64,000 nt of DNA from Sipunculus nudus (Eukaryota; Annelida; Sipuncula; Golfingiida; Sipunculidae), in the NCBI GenBank assembly GCA_026874595.1, contig CM049320.1:35188214-35252213 (forward strand), written 5' to 3'. The notes beneath the pieces were generated by a model. The model was not told the origin of the DNA, did not search any database, and was given only the letters and a program-made list of their open reading frames with translations. Each line of letters opens with the position of its first letter. Position 1 is the first letter of the stretch. The translations under genes and the position numbers were made by a program. This document shows positions 26,969 to 38,200 of this stretch, piece by piece.

Positions 26969-27012
26969 ACATTGGTATTTACAAAATATATATATTTTGT
27001 AAATACCAATGT
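26969..27012. repeat. Perfect 44 bp palindrome in the satellite spacer
   Basis: ACATTGGTATTTACAAAATA plus TA is followed at once by its exact reverse complement, centred between 26990 and 26991, with no mismatch. The next base pair outward (26968 C, 27013 A) does not pair. It sits in the AT-rich spacer between the two opposed satellite arms and is followed by a (TA)n tract. Confidence 0.95.
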
Positions 27013-27057
27013 ATATATATATATACATATATATTCATATATAAAATGTTCATATTC

Positions 27058-27175
27058 AATCTATATTCATAGATTTAGATATAAATATATTGGAGGGGGG
27101 CTTTTGCCCTCTTTATCATAAAGGTAGGGGAGGGGGGTTTGCCGAGGGGGGGGGGGTGCTTTTGTCCGGGGGGCA
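27058..27175 (-). repeat. Inner inverted arm, right copy
   Basis: ATATAAATATATTGGAGGGG, GGCTTTTGCCCTCTTTATCA, TAAAGGTAGGGGAGGGGGGT and a G-run with GCTTTTGTCC mirror 26278-26392. Long G-runs (27125-27158, 27168-27173) could fold as G-quadruplexes; that is inference. Confidence 0.75.
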
Positions 27176-27232
27176 ATATAGAGAACGCTCCATTTGTAAG
27201 AACAACAGTATCGACTGACCCACTCAGCAAGA

Positions 27233-30200
27233 ACTCAGCTGCACATTGTCGCAGTGACACTGCCAGGAAGGGAATGTATGTATAACTGTCGCACATTGTC
27301 GCAGAGGTATAATATATACTGGAGCGAGTGTCGCAAACTGTCGTACATTGTCGAACAAGACATATACTTTGGTGTGGGGCTTGTGTTGCACATCGTCGCA
27401 GAGACAGTATAGATTGGTGTCTGACACTGCCAGGAAGGGAATGTATGTATAACCGTCGCACATTGTCGCAGAGGAATAACATATACTGGGGTGAGTGTCG
27501 CAAACTGTCGCACATTGTCGCAGCGACATTTCCAGTTAGAGAATTTTGCTAACCGTCGCACATTGTTGCAGTGACACTCCCTGGAAGGGAATGTATTTTT
27601 AACTGTCGCTCATTGTCGCAGAGGTATGACATATACTGGGGCCAGTGTCGCAAAGTGTCGCTCACTTTAGCAGCAACATTACCAGGAAGAGAATTAGCTA
27701 CCCGTCGCACATTGTCGCAGTGACACTGCCAGGAAGGGAATGTATCTAAAACTGTCGCACATTGTCGCAGAGGTATAATATATACTGGAGCGAGTGTCGC
27801 AAACTGTCGTACATTGTCGCAGGTGTGTCGCAACAAGACATACTTTGGTGTGGGGCTTGTGTCGCATATTGTCGCAGAGACAGTATGGATTGGTGTGTGA
27901 CACTCCCCAGAAGGGAATGTATGTGGTGAGTGTCGCAAACTGTCGCACACTTTCCCAGCAACAGTGCCTGGTAGAGAATTTAGCTACACGTCGCACATTG
28001 TCGCAGTGACACTGCCAGGAAAGAAAATGTATGTATAACTGTCGCACATTGTCGCAGATGTATAATATATACTGGAGTGAGTGTCGCAAACTGTCGTACA
28101 TTGTCGAACAAGACATATACTTTTGAGTGGGGCTTGTGTTGCACATCGTTGCAGAGACAGTATAGATTGGTGTCTGACACTGCCAGGAAGGGAATGTATG
28201 TATAACCGTCGCACATTGTCGCAGAGGTATAACATATACTGGGGTGAGTGTCGCAAACTGTCGCACATTGTCGCAGAGTCATTTCCAGTTAGAGAATTTA
28301 GCTAACCGTCGCACATTGTCGCAGTGACACTCCCCAAAAGGGAATGTATTTTTAACTGTCGCACGTTGTCGCAGAGGTATGACATATACTGGGGCCAGTG
28401 TCGCAAAGTGTCGCTCACTTCAGCAGCAACATTACCAGGTAGAGAATTTAGCTACCCGTCGCACATTGTCGCGGTGACACTGCCAGGAAAGAAATGTATG
28501 TATCACTGTCGCACATTGTCGCAGAGGTATAATATATACTGGACGAGTGTCGCAAACTGTCATACATTGTCGCAGGTGTGTCACAACAAGACATTCTTTG
28601 GTGTGGGGCTTGGGTGGCACATTGTCGCAGAGACAGTATGGATTGGTGTGTGACACTCCCCAGAAGGGAATGTATGTATAACCGTCGCACATTGTCGCAG
28701 ACGTATAACATATACTGGGGCGAGTGTCGCAAACTGTTGCAGAGACATTTCCAGGTAGAGAATTTAGCTAACCGTCGCACATTGTCGCAGTGACACTCCT
28801 AGGAAGGGAATGTATGTATAACCGTCGCACATTGTCGCAGAGGTATAACATATACTGGGGCGAGTGTCGCAAACTGTCGCAGAGACATTTCCAGGTAGAG
28901 AATTTAGCTAACCGTCGCACATTGACGCAGTGACACTCCCAGGAAGGGAATGTATGTATAACCGTTGCACATTGTCGCAGAGGTATGACATATACCGGGG
29001 CGAGTGTCGCAAACTGTTGCACACACCTTGCAGCAACATTGCCAGGTCGAGAATTTAGCTAACCGTCGCACATTGTCGCAGTGACACTGCCAGGAAGGGA
29101 ATGTATGTATTTACGTCGCACATTGTCGCAGCAACATTGCCAGTTAGGGAATTAAGCTAACCGTCGCACATTGTCGCAGTGACACTCCCAGGAAGGGAAT
29201 GTATGTATAACCGTCGCACATTGTCGCAGAGGTATAACATATACTGGGGCGAGTGTCGCAAACTGTCGCAGAGACATTTCCAGGTAGAAAATTTAGCTAA
29301 CCGTCGCACATTGTCGCAGTGACACTCCCAGGAAGGGAATGTATGTATAACCATCGCACATTGTCGCAGAGGTATGACATATACCGGGGCGAGTGTCGCA
29401 AACTGTCGCACACTTTTGCAGCAACATTGCCAGTTAAATAATTTAGCTAACCGTTGCACATTGTCGCGGTGACACTCCCAGGAAGGGAATGTATGTATAA
29501 CTGTCGCACATTGTCGCAGGGCTACGACAGATACCGGGGTGAGTGTCGCAAACTGTCTCACACTTTCGCAGCAACACTGCCAGGTAGAGAATTTAGCTAA
29601 CCGTCGCACATTGTCGCAGTGACACTGCCAGGAAGGGAATGTATGTATTACCGTCGCACATTGTTGCAGCAACATTGCCAGTTAGGGAATTAAGCTAACC
29701 GTCGCACATTGTCGCAGTGACACTCCCAGGAAGGGAATGTATGTATAACTGTCGCACATTGTCGCAGAGATATAACATATACTAGGGTGAGTGTCGCAAA
29801 CTGTCGTACATTGTTGCAGAGGTGTGTCGCAACAAGACATATACTTTGGTGTGGGGCTTGTGTCGCACATTGTCGCAGAGACAGTATGGATTGGTGTGTG
29901 ACACTTCCCAGAAGGGAATGTATGTATAACCGTCGCACATTGTCGCAGAGGTATAACATATACTGGGGCGAGTGTCGCAAACTGTCGCAGAGACAAATCA
30001 GGTAGAGAATTTAGCTAACCGTCGCACATTGTCGCAGTGACACTCCCAGGAAGGGAATGTATGTATAACCGTCGCACATTGTCGCAGAGGTATGACATAT
30101 ACCGGGGCGAGTGTCGGAAACTGTCGCACACTTTTGCAGCAACATTGCCAGTTAAATAATTTAGCTAACCGTCGCACATTGTCGCGGTGACACTCCCAGG

Positions 30201-31385
30201 AAGGGAATGTATGTATAACTGTCGCACATTGTCGCAGGGCTACAACATATACCGGGGTGAGTGTCGCAAACTGTCTCACACTTTCGCAGCAACACTGCCA
30301 GGTAGAGAATTTAGCTAACCGTTGCACATTGTCGCAGTGACACTCCCAGAAAGGGAATGTATGTATAACCGTCGCACATTGTCGCAGAGGTATGACATAT
30401 ACCGGGGCGAGTGTCGCAAACTGTCGCACACTTTTGCAGCAACATTGCCAGTTAAATAATTTAGCTAACCGTCGCACATTGTCGCGGTGACACTCCCAGG
30501 AAGGGAATGTATGTATAACTGTCGCACATTGTCGCAGGGCTACAACAGATACCGGGGTGAGTGTCGCAAACTGTCTCACACTTTCGCAGCAACACTGCCA
30601 GGTAGAGAATTTAGCTAACCGTCGCACATTGTCGCAGTGACACTGCCAGGAAGGGAATGTATGTATTACCGTCGCACATTGTTGCAGCAACATTGCCAGT
30701 TAGGGAATTAAGCTAACCGTCGCACATTGTCGCAGTAACACTCCCAGGAAGGGAATGTATGTATAACTGTCGCACATTGTCGCAGAGATATAACATATAC
30801 TAGGGCGAGTGTCGCAAACTGTCGTACATTGTCGCAGAGGTGTGTCGCAACAAGACATATACTTTGGTGTGGGGCTTGTGTCGCACATTGTCGCAGAGAC
30901 AGTATGGATTGGTGTGTGACACTCCCCAGAAGGGAATGTATGTATAACCGTCGCACATTGTCGCAGAGGTATAACATATACTGGGGCGAGTGTCACAAAC
31001 TTTCGCAGAGACATTTCCAGGTAGAGAATTTAGCTAACCGTCGCACATTGTCGCAGTGACACTCCCAGGAAGGGAATGTATGTATAAACGTCGCACATTG
31101 TCGCAGAGGTATAACATATACTGGGGCGAGTGTCGCAATCTGTCGCAGAGACATTTCCAGGTAGAGAATTTAGCTAACCGTCGCACATTGTAGCAGTGAC
31201 ACTGCCAGCAAGGGAATGTAAGTATAACCGTCGCACATTGTCGCAGAGGTATGATATAATATACTGTAGCGAGTGTCGCAAACTGTCGTACTATGTCACA
31301 GAGATGTGTCACAACAAGACATATACCTTGGTGTGGGTCTTGTGTCGCACATTGTCGCAGAGACAGTATGGATTGGTGTGTGACA
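27233..31385 (-). repeat. Right satellite arm, reverse orientation (~4.2 kb)
   Basis: The dominant word is now CGTCGCACATTGTCGCAG, the reverse complement of the left arm's CTGCGACAATGTGCGACG. Units of ~140 bp (near 28770 to 28909) and ~151 bp (30011, 30162, 30313, 30464, 30615) carry GACACTCCCAGGAAGGGAAT, GTATGTATAACCGTCGCACA, TATAACATATACTGGGGCGA and CAGGTAGAGAATTTAGCTAA. A larger block recurs at 1018 bp (about 29682 and 30700), including GCAACAAGACATATACTTTG and GACAGTATGGATTGGTGTGT. The shared words show common descent with the left arm, but the units have diverged separately. Confidence 0.92.
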
Positions 31386-31429
31386 GCTTGAGACTCCATC
31401 CCTAACCCCGACCACCACCCCTAGAGGGT

Positions 31430-31640
31430 TTTAGAGGGTTGGGGAAATGGAGGTAGTCCCCAAAATCGTCCCAAGGGTTAAGCCGCAACATGATTCACTT
31501 GTCCCAAAATGGGGGGACATATTGCCGATATGGGCAGTGGTGAGATGTTCCCGGTCTAAATTCGTCCCAGCGGTCAACCCACAACAACATTCATTTGTGT
31601 TGACTTTAGCGGACTGCTTACAAAAGACCGACGCGTAGTG
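31430..31640. repeat. Right border of satellite, shared with left border
   Basis: TAGAGGGTTGGGGAAATGGA and GGTAGTCCCC (31433-31461) match the reverse complement of 7661-7683 at 22 of 23 positions. GGTGAGATGTTCCCGGTCTA (31539 on) matches 7636 on in direct orientation. Two units beginning near CGTCCCAAGGGTTAAGCC and CGTCCCAGCGGTCAACCC, ~95 bp apart, form a short tandem pair; the minus open frame with two CCGLT-type motifs is a reading of this repeat, not a gene. Confidence 0.6.
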
Positions 31641-34600
31641 AATGTTTGGCAGACTATGTAAGGTTTGATTTGATTGGTTAGCGAGAGGAGATTGAGGACG
31701 ACGTGGGCGCACTATGTGAGAATGGCCATGGCACCCCGCAGGTATTAAACCCAGAATATTTTTATCGATTTTGAGGCCATTTCTTTACCAAACGCCTAAA
31801 AATATAAACTCACAGACAGACAGACAGACAAACAGCTTTCCGTGAATTATAGTATGATGATATGATTAGGTATATACACATACCAGAACGGGGCATATCT
31901 CAACAGACACAATTCTACACCATTAATAGGAATATAAAGGTAGCGGACAGAATTCAACTGTAAAATGGCTTGACGGCTAGGCCAGGTATTAATTTTCCAG
32001 TATGTGAGGTGTGCCTAGGCATCATGTTAGGTATGAGAGACTACCCCATACACTGTAAAAAGTGCCCTTTCGCTCATGTTTAAAATTAACTATTCCACCC
32101 ATCAATGAAAACATGTTTTGGGAGACATATATGTGTTAAAAATGTGTCATGAAAAGGTCAATAATGAGCATCAGTTGAAACACCTAGACGTTTGGGACGG
32201 GTTTTAAATTTGATTACATTTTTACATTCTTCGAAGGCGTAACATTTTCTTCATTTCTGCTTAATGATTTGTGGCTTCTACCTTTAAACAAGTGGTAAAA
32301 ATGAAGTATAATTAACAACTCAAGATAAGTAGAAAGCACTATCTAAGAGCACAGAAACAGTTCAATCGCAGGCATCGGATCAGACTGGCAATACAACAGG
32401 CAACAGTTGTGCTAATGATTTTTGAAACGAACAATGCTGATAAATGTTTGGATGTGAAAGGTGTATTATCTGAAAGTCCTTAAGCCTTATGTGAAACCGG
32501 CATCACTTTCTCTGTATTGTTTACTCTACGTAATGTTAAGTATATAAACGCAAGGGACATAAAGGTCAGTCAACACTATAAATACATATATGCTATATAC
32601 AAAACCACAGATATCGATGGTACTTTTAAAAGGAGTACTGACTATAACCTACATATTTCAGGTAGATGTTTCACTGTTACTGCGAGTCTTTACAGTTAGG
32701 TAAATTTTGATATCTTCAACAGAGAAGACATACAGCAGAGAAAGTAAAACTTAGAGATGTTGTTATGTAGTTTGATTAATAATCCACTATAAATTTGCTA
32801 ATTTGCTGGGTGCATAAAATGGTGTACCATTAAAAAATGTTTCATTTTTTGTTACGAAATCATGTTAAAATAAATAAAAATTCAGAAATACGTATACTAT
32901 CAGAAAGAACACTGTACCAGATTTAAAATAATGTATACTTTATACCTGGCTATGTGTATAGTGATTTTATTTCACCTCTTGTACAATCCCTTTAAGTCAT
33001 TCCAAATTATAAGCGGCTAAACTGTTATAATTAGTAGTAAAGTAAATATTGTTATTTTTTCTTCATTTTATAATATAAAATATATTTTAGGGAAAGAACA
33101 TAGGATTTCAAGCTGTATAAAGCTCCAGCCTGTCTATTAGTTGAAAAAAATTTAATAGTAACAACAGTTACACTATTGATATGCTAAATAAATGTATTCT
33201 TGTGAGGCTAAATTTTAATATTGGACAATTTTATATATATTATAAACTGTAGTAATTTTAATCATTGGTTTCCATCATTTAAAATACAGGTATATTGAAC
33301 TTCGTTGCAAAATGAGCTTCATATAACATTCAGGTTTAAGGGATGAATTTCCCCTTGTGTTCAGTTTTTTATTGTTCTAAATATAAAAGAAAATGTTTTA
33401 CAAGTTAACAAAACATAATTTCCATTTTTTTACTCTTTATTTATAAGTTTCAAGTCTGAAATATTCGCGTTAGGCATATATGCAAAGACACGGTTTCCAT
33501 GTCATTCTGTAATGGTTGTATTATGTAATTTGTGAATCAGTAACTTCATAGGGACATATAAATGTAAAGCATGCTAAAGGTGTAAGATTCTTAAAACATG
33601 TTTTAAATATTTGAAACGTGGAAGCTGAAACGTGATTGGAAATACTAAACACGTGAAAAAGATTGGGACAAAAAGGTGTTTTAAACTTTATACCACTTTC
33701 AAGCTGAAATGGGTGAACGTTTATTTCATGTTAAGGTGTGTTTCAGGTTAAGACATATTAATACTAAAACATGAATTCACTTGAAACATGTTGCAAAACA
33801 TGTTTACATTATTTATCTCTGAAATATGGTTCAAACTAAAACGTGAAATCATAGATTTGAAACACGCTTCGTTTTGAAAGCCCACGATGTGTTTAAACAA
33901 GTGACCCATGGGTCATGACTGACTAACATTTTGACAACTTGTCCTTGCACAGGAAACTAATTAACATAATGTAGGTTGCATCATTGTTCATGCAAAAAGC
34001 TTTTCATCATTTTCAACGATTAGGTGATGGTAGTCTTTTCATGTGTACGAGGAAGCCATAGGAGATTGATGGACAAAGACAATTTCAGGCGGATACATCA
34101 AAGCACTCCTGAGATTAATTAAAAATGGATTGTACTAATACTTGATTGTACAGCCTGAACTCCCGTGCTTCATTAACATATTTAAATGAGATTTGGTTTT
34201 CAAAATTACACATGCGCCACCTATTAATCAGAAGAGTACTACGACCGTTTGGTGATTTTTCTACACGGCTTTTTTGCACAGGCGACCAGTGTGAAAGCTT
34301 TATTCTTTATACTCTTTAGAATAAATCAAATATATACCAATCCTGAATAAATAGCAAGTTTTAATAGTCGAATGATACAGGAAACCGTGTCAGTGCATCA
34401 AATCGGAGCAAGCGAGCGTGTCAAAGGCACCGCTTCAAACCTGATATTTGACACGGTACCCTATCGTTGCCAAAACAGTACGCGCATTTTAATTATCAGC
34501 TATGATGCAAAGGGTACCCATGATCTATACTCCGAGCTCCCATCTCTGTGCTAATTATATAAATTATTCTTTAGGCGTTAATTTGACTCAGTGTTTTGGC

Positions 34601-35490
34601 CCGTGAACCACCGCTTCGGTGGCCATGTTCACAGGGTAAACATGACACCCACTGACTAAGGTCGCGAGTCGTAACCATAGAGAAGACAATTCGCTGACCC
34701 AAAAACTAAATTCAAAGCGGCCAAGCTGTGTGCATGTGCAGTATAGGCTAGGCCTATATAGCTCTGCCTTAACAGGTATAACCCACCGGAAGCCTGCTCT
34801 GTACGTGATATGTAGCTGTTTTGCAGTTTCCTTTCAATTTTAAATCACTAAGAAAATTACAGAGCTGTTTCAACGTTTTGTTGATATATAATATTAAAAT
34901 ACCGTCAATGAAGAAGGCCTTTCTGACAATATTTACAGGCTAAATGTGTATAGCTCATCAGCGCTCAAGGGCTATCGATGTTGGTCAAAATAATGTTCAT
35001 GTCCCGTGATAGGCTATACCATCCCAGATAATTTATTTTTAAACTGTTCTGTGTTTCATATTGTAACGTTCCTTCATGTTCATTTGTTTAAGCTATTTCA
35101 TCTGTCCTCGTGACAGACGGCGTTCCGCTCTAAGGAACCAGCTGACGCTAACAAAAATGTGTACCCTGGCTTTGGTAAACCACTTTTAAATCTGATAGTT
35201 TCCATAACCATATATTTTATTATGCTCTTTCCTTTAAGTATGGTAAGCTTACTGCTGTTGGTAAATTTACCAAATGTTTCATTGATTTTCTGAGCTTTCC
35301 CCCTGGTCATGTAAGTAGGTCATAGACATGTTGAAAGAGGCGCTTTCACAAGTAACATGATGGCATCTACAGATGGCAGGACACAACTATGAGTGGGCAG
35401 ACAGTGTTTTCAAACCAACATAGAAAAAAATACTGGCGTCTGAAAAATGACCCGCATCTGAGTACATCTGTGGGCATTCATGTTTATTTT
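31640..35490. other. No gene recognised
   Basis: AT-rich DNA. A short CAGA tetranucleotide run stands at about 31813-31832 after a degraded repeat tail. From about 33590 to 33900 the word GAAACATG or GAAACGTG recurs loosely, ending in a 14 bp palindrome TGACCCATGGGTCA near 33902. Short open frames (32517-32699, 34372-34554, 35098-35310) show no known motif. Confidence 0.4.
34602..34632. other. Compact GC hairpin
   Basis: GTGAACCACCGCTTCGGTGG followed by CCATGTTCAC folds as GTGAAC/GTTCAC enclosing CCACCG/CGGTGG around a 3-base loop, with a small bulge. It stands out in AT-rich DNA. Function unknown. Confidence 0.4.
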
Positions 35491-35606
35491 AACCGCTAGG
35501 GGTCGGGGCAATCGCCCCTGAAGGACTAAGGCAGCCGCACCGGTAATCGGAAGATCGTGGGTTCGAATCCCACTGGCAGTGAACCACTTTTCTGTGTATA
35601 CCCTTT

Positions 35607-35672
<66 letters not shown>
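35490..35672 (+). repeat. tRNA-derived SINE fragment with (TA)n tail
   Basis: GTGGGTTCGAATCCCAC (about 35558-35574) is a good RNA polymerase III B box with its short stem, preceded by CCGGTAATCGGAAGATC as in an anticodon-arm region. The upstream half is too altered for a functional tRNA. The element runs into a (TA)n tract at 35609-35672. A minus open frame across it is a repeat artefact. Confidence 0.6.
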
Positions 35673-35675
<3 letters not shown>

Positions 35676-36189
35676 CTAAGACCACACAGGACAAAGAAAT
35701 AACTGTAAGTACTTTTTGAATACCTGTTATAATAAAAGCTCAGAAATCGGAGAATTTCTGAATGAGCATTTGCAAAATTACTTATGTCTTTATTTCTTTT
35801 TACAGTGCTTATTTATTTTATTAGTAAATGTACGAAAATTATTATTAATATCAATGGGTCTTATTTATAGTTGTATATGTTATATTATTATTTTACACAT
35901 TGTAAATTCAAGGATATACAATTCCCTTTAATTACATTTAATGTTTTTGTGCTTTGGTCGGCTTCGAGAATCATTATCGCCTTACACAAAATGTATTTAA
36001 CATGCAGTTACACTGTGCATAATGCTATATTAACATGTCACCCAGAGGCATGACGCCTAGCATATTTCTTACACTGAAATTCCATCACCTATTTATGTTA
36101 TAATCTGGTGAAAAAATAGTTGTTAAGGAATCTTAAACTATAGTTAGAATGATTTCCAGATTGCTTAAACGTTTTTGTCGATAGTCCTT

Positions 36190-37130
36190 TGGTAATATTG
36201 ACCTAATTTACCGTAAGGGTTTCGAGAAAATTTTATCTGGAGCTCTCTATAGATGCTAATTTAGTAGTTTCTAGGTCATACTGCCATGGCTTGTGTCTAT
36301 CTGACTTAAAGTGTACTCAAATTATGTTCTTTTGCAGAGCTCACAGTATACCGGTCGCAGTGACCTTATTTTGTATGTGAAAGGAGACATGAGAATGACC
36401 ATCCGTCACATTCACAAAGACAATTTTATAGTTAAGATTTGTGCCCTGTCTGACTTTCTGGGTAATCAAAATTAGGTTTTCTGCTCGTAGCTCGCAGAAT
36501 ATAAAACACAACGACCTAATTTCAGAATTCAAAGAGAATTGCCAAGGACCTCCCTGCAAGTAATATTAGGAGAATCGAAGCCCAAACCGATACACATTGT
36601 GCCCTGTGTGACTATATGGGTGTTCAAAATCATGTTTTGATCAGTTGCTCACAGAATATAGGCCATCAGGACTTAGTTTCGCATTTCCAAGAAAATTTTC
36701 CCAGAAGCTCCCTGGATGTTATGTTACAAGATTCCAGGCCTATCGAATACAATTGGTGATCTCTCTGAATGCCTTGGTGCTCAAATCATGTTTTATTGCC
36801 AGTAGCTCACAGAGTGCAGGTCACCTTGAACTAATTTTAGGTTCCCGAGGAGTTTTGTCAGGGACCTCCCTTGCTGTAAAGTCAGACGTTCCAGGGTAAA
36901 TAATGGATACAATTTTTGAACTGTCTGAATATCAGGTTGCTCAAAATCATGTCTTTGCCCAGTCGAGTATAGGTTATCATGACAGAGTTTCAGGTTTCCC
37001 AAAACATATGCCTAGAACCTCTCTGGTTGTCGAGATTGAAGATTCTAGACCTACCGGATACAATTTGAGCCCATGTTTGTGCTCAAACTGCCCTCTATAG
37101 CCAGCAGAATGTAGGTTAAGAAGTTTCAAG
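36190..37130 (+). repeat. ~150 bp tandem repeat, about six diverged copies
   Basis: Each copy contains CTCACAGAATATAGG or a variant, TGACCTAATTTAGGTT-like text, CGAGGAGATTTTG-like text, GGACCTCCCTTG-like text and a GTGCTCAAAATCATG word. Good examples start near 36340, 36485, 36647, 36803 and 36955. A separate copy lies at 37376-37500, and others at 4320 and 5985. Open frames of 60-85 codons across it follow the repeat. Confidence 0.65.
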
Positions 37131-37509
37131 GTCTAACGAGTATGGTGTGTGCTCGATTAACGGACGGACTGTATCATTTGAATGTCTTAAACATTAGAGG
37201 GGAAAAATGGGGGAGAAAGATGGCACCACCAGTTGTCAGGAACTAATGACAACGTTCATGATCCATATGCACGGAAAGAATCAAAGCACTTGATGCCGTT
37301 CACATTGATTAGCTATACACATTTTGGAGCTTTTGCATAACATTTTTAATTATTCTGGCTTGCATAAAAAAGCCAATAACTCAGAGAATATATGTCGCAT
37401 TGACCTAATTTAGGTACCCAGGGCGATTTTGCAAGAACCTCTCTTTATGTCAAGTTTGAAGAGTCTTGGTCCAATGGTTACGATTTGTGCCCTGTTAAGC
37501 CTAAGTCAC

Positions 37510-38200
37510 AAACAACTTAAGATTTTGACTGTCGTACGATCCCAGCAGGGCAACGGCAGCTGGCACCGTTGTAGATTTGGGAGATTTATTTTTATAATTT
37601 CGTGGAAGCGTTCACATGTTCACATATATACGATGTACGATATATACGATGTACGATGGTTGTGGGAAACTGGTCAGGGCTAAGACTAATCGTACGCTCT
37701 TCCTATTGAAGTCTTATGAGGTACCTACGATGGTCGTAATACAACAAAAATTCTTTTTCAGTCGTAGACCTGTCGTATATGTGTTGCGCGATATATGTGA
37801 CTTGGGCTTAAGACAAACCCATGGCGGTCGGAGGAACGGCCATCAAAGGTATAACATTCATATGACCGTGCGGCAATCGTTTGGTTCTCGCACGAAAGTC
37901 CTACGATTCGTAAGGACTCAGATAACCAAAAATTGTACGAAAGTCGTAGGTTTATCGTAACACAGTCAGACTTAAGAGACTGGCCTGAAATAAAGAAAAA
38001 CCTACGAACATGGTCATTATTCTTCGACAAGGGTCTAGGACGGGTTTTTTTCTCGCCTTTTTCCCCCCGCAAAACACTTGAATTTCTTACGACACTACCG
38101 CGACTGTTCTAGGAATTGCCCAATTATCTGCCGTAGACCTGTCGTTTATGTGTTGTGCGATTTATGTTACTTAATGGACAACCTGAAGGACGGCCGGATG
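37510..38200 (+). repeat. CpG-rich dispersed repeat with TCGTAGACCTGTCGT pair
   Basis: CGTAGACCTGTCGTATATGT, then GTTGCGCGATATATGTGACT (from about 37762) recurs with few changes from about 38132 (GTAGACCTGTCGTTTATGTG, TTGTGCGATTTATGTTACTT), an offset of ~370 bp. Words such as CGTACGAT, TCGTACG and CGAAAGTCGTAGG are frequent between them. The stretch ends with GACGGCCGGATGGACG, like the tail of bivalve dispersed repeats. The open frames here are not supported as genes. Confidence 0.5.

Larger units (their letters stand above)
26130..27233. other. Spacer between the two satellite arms, no gene
   Basis: AT-rich DNA holding the inner inverted arms, the 44 bp palindrome, and short TA tracts. Nothing protein-coding is recognisable on either strand. 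Confidence 0.6.

Noticed and set aside
7820-31385. A CRISPR array
   Set aside because: Repeated words are 6-20 bp with related, not unique, linkers; no cas genes; eukaryotic introns and SINEs surround it.
27075-31399. Long minus-strand frames (up to 231 codons at 29998-30693) with HTFPSWECHCDNVRRLAKF repeats
   Set aside because: Readings of the right satellite arm; the 151 bp units only stay open because TAG/TAA words are rare in that register. No independent coding evidence.
31431-31712. Minus frame with two CCGLT motifs as a small cysteine-rich protein
   Set aside because: The two motifs coincide with a ~95 bp tandem pair in the satellite border repeat, and there is no signal peptide or splice context.
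35490-35600. A functional tRNA gene at the GTTCGAATCCC box
   Set aside because: Only the B box arm is intact; no cloverleaf with a matching acceptor stem can be drawn, and a (TA)n tail follows as in SINEs.
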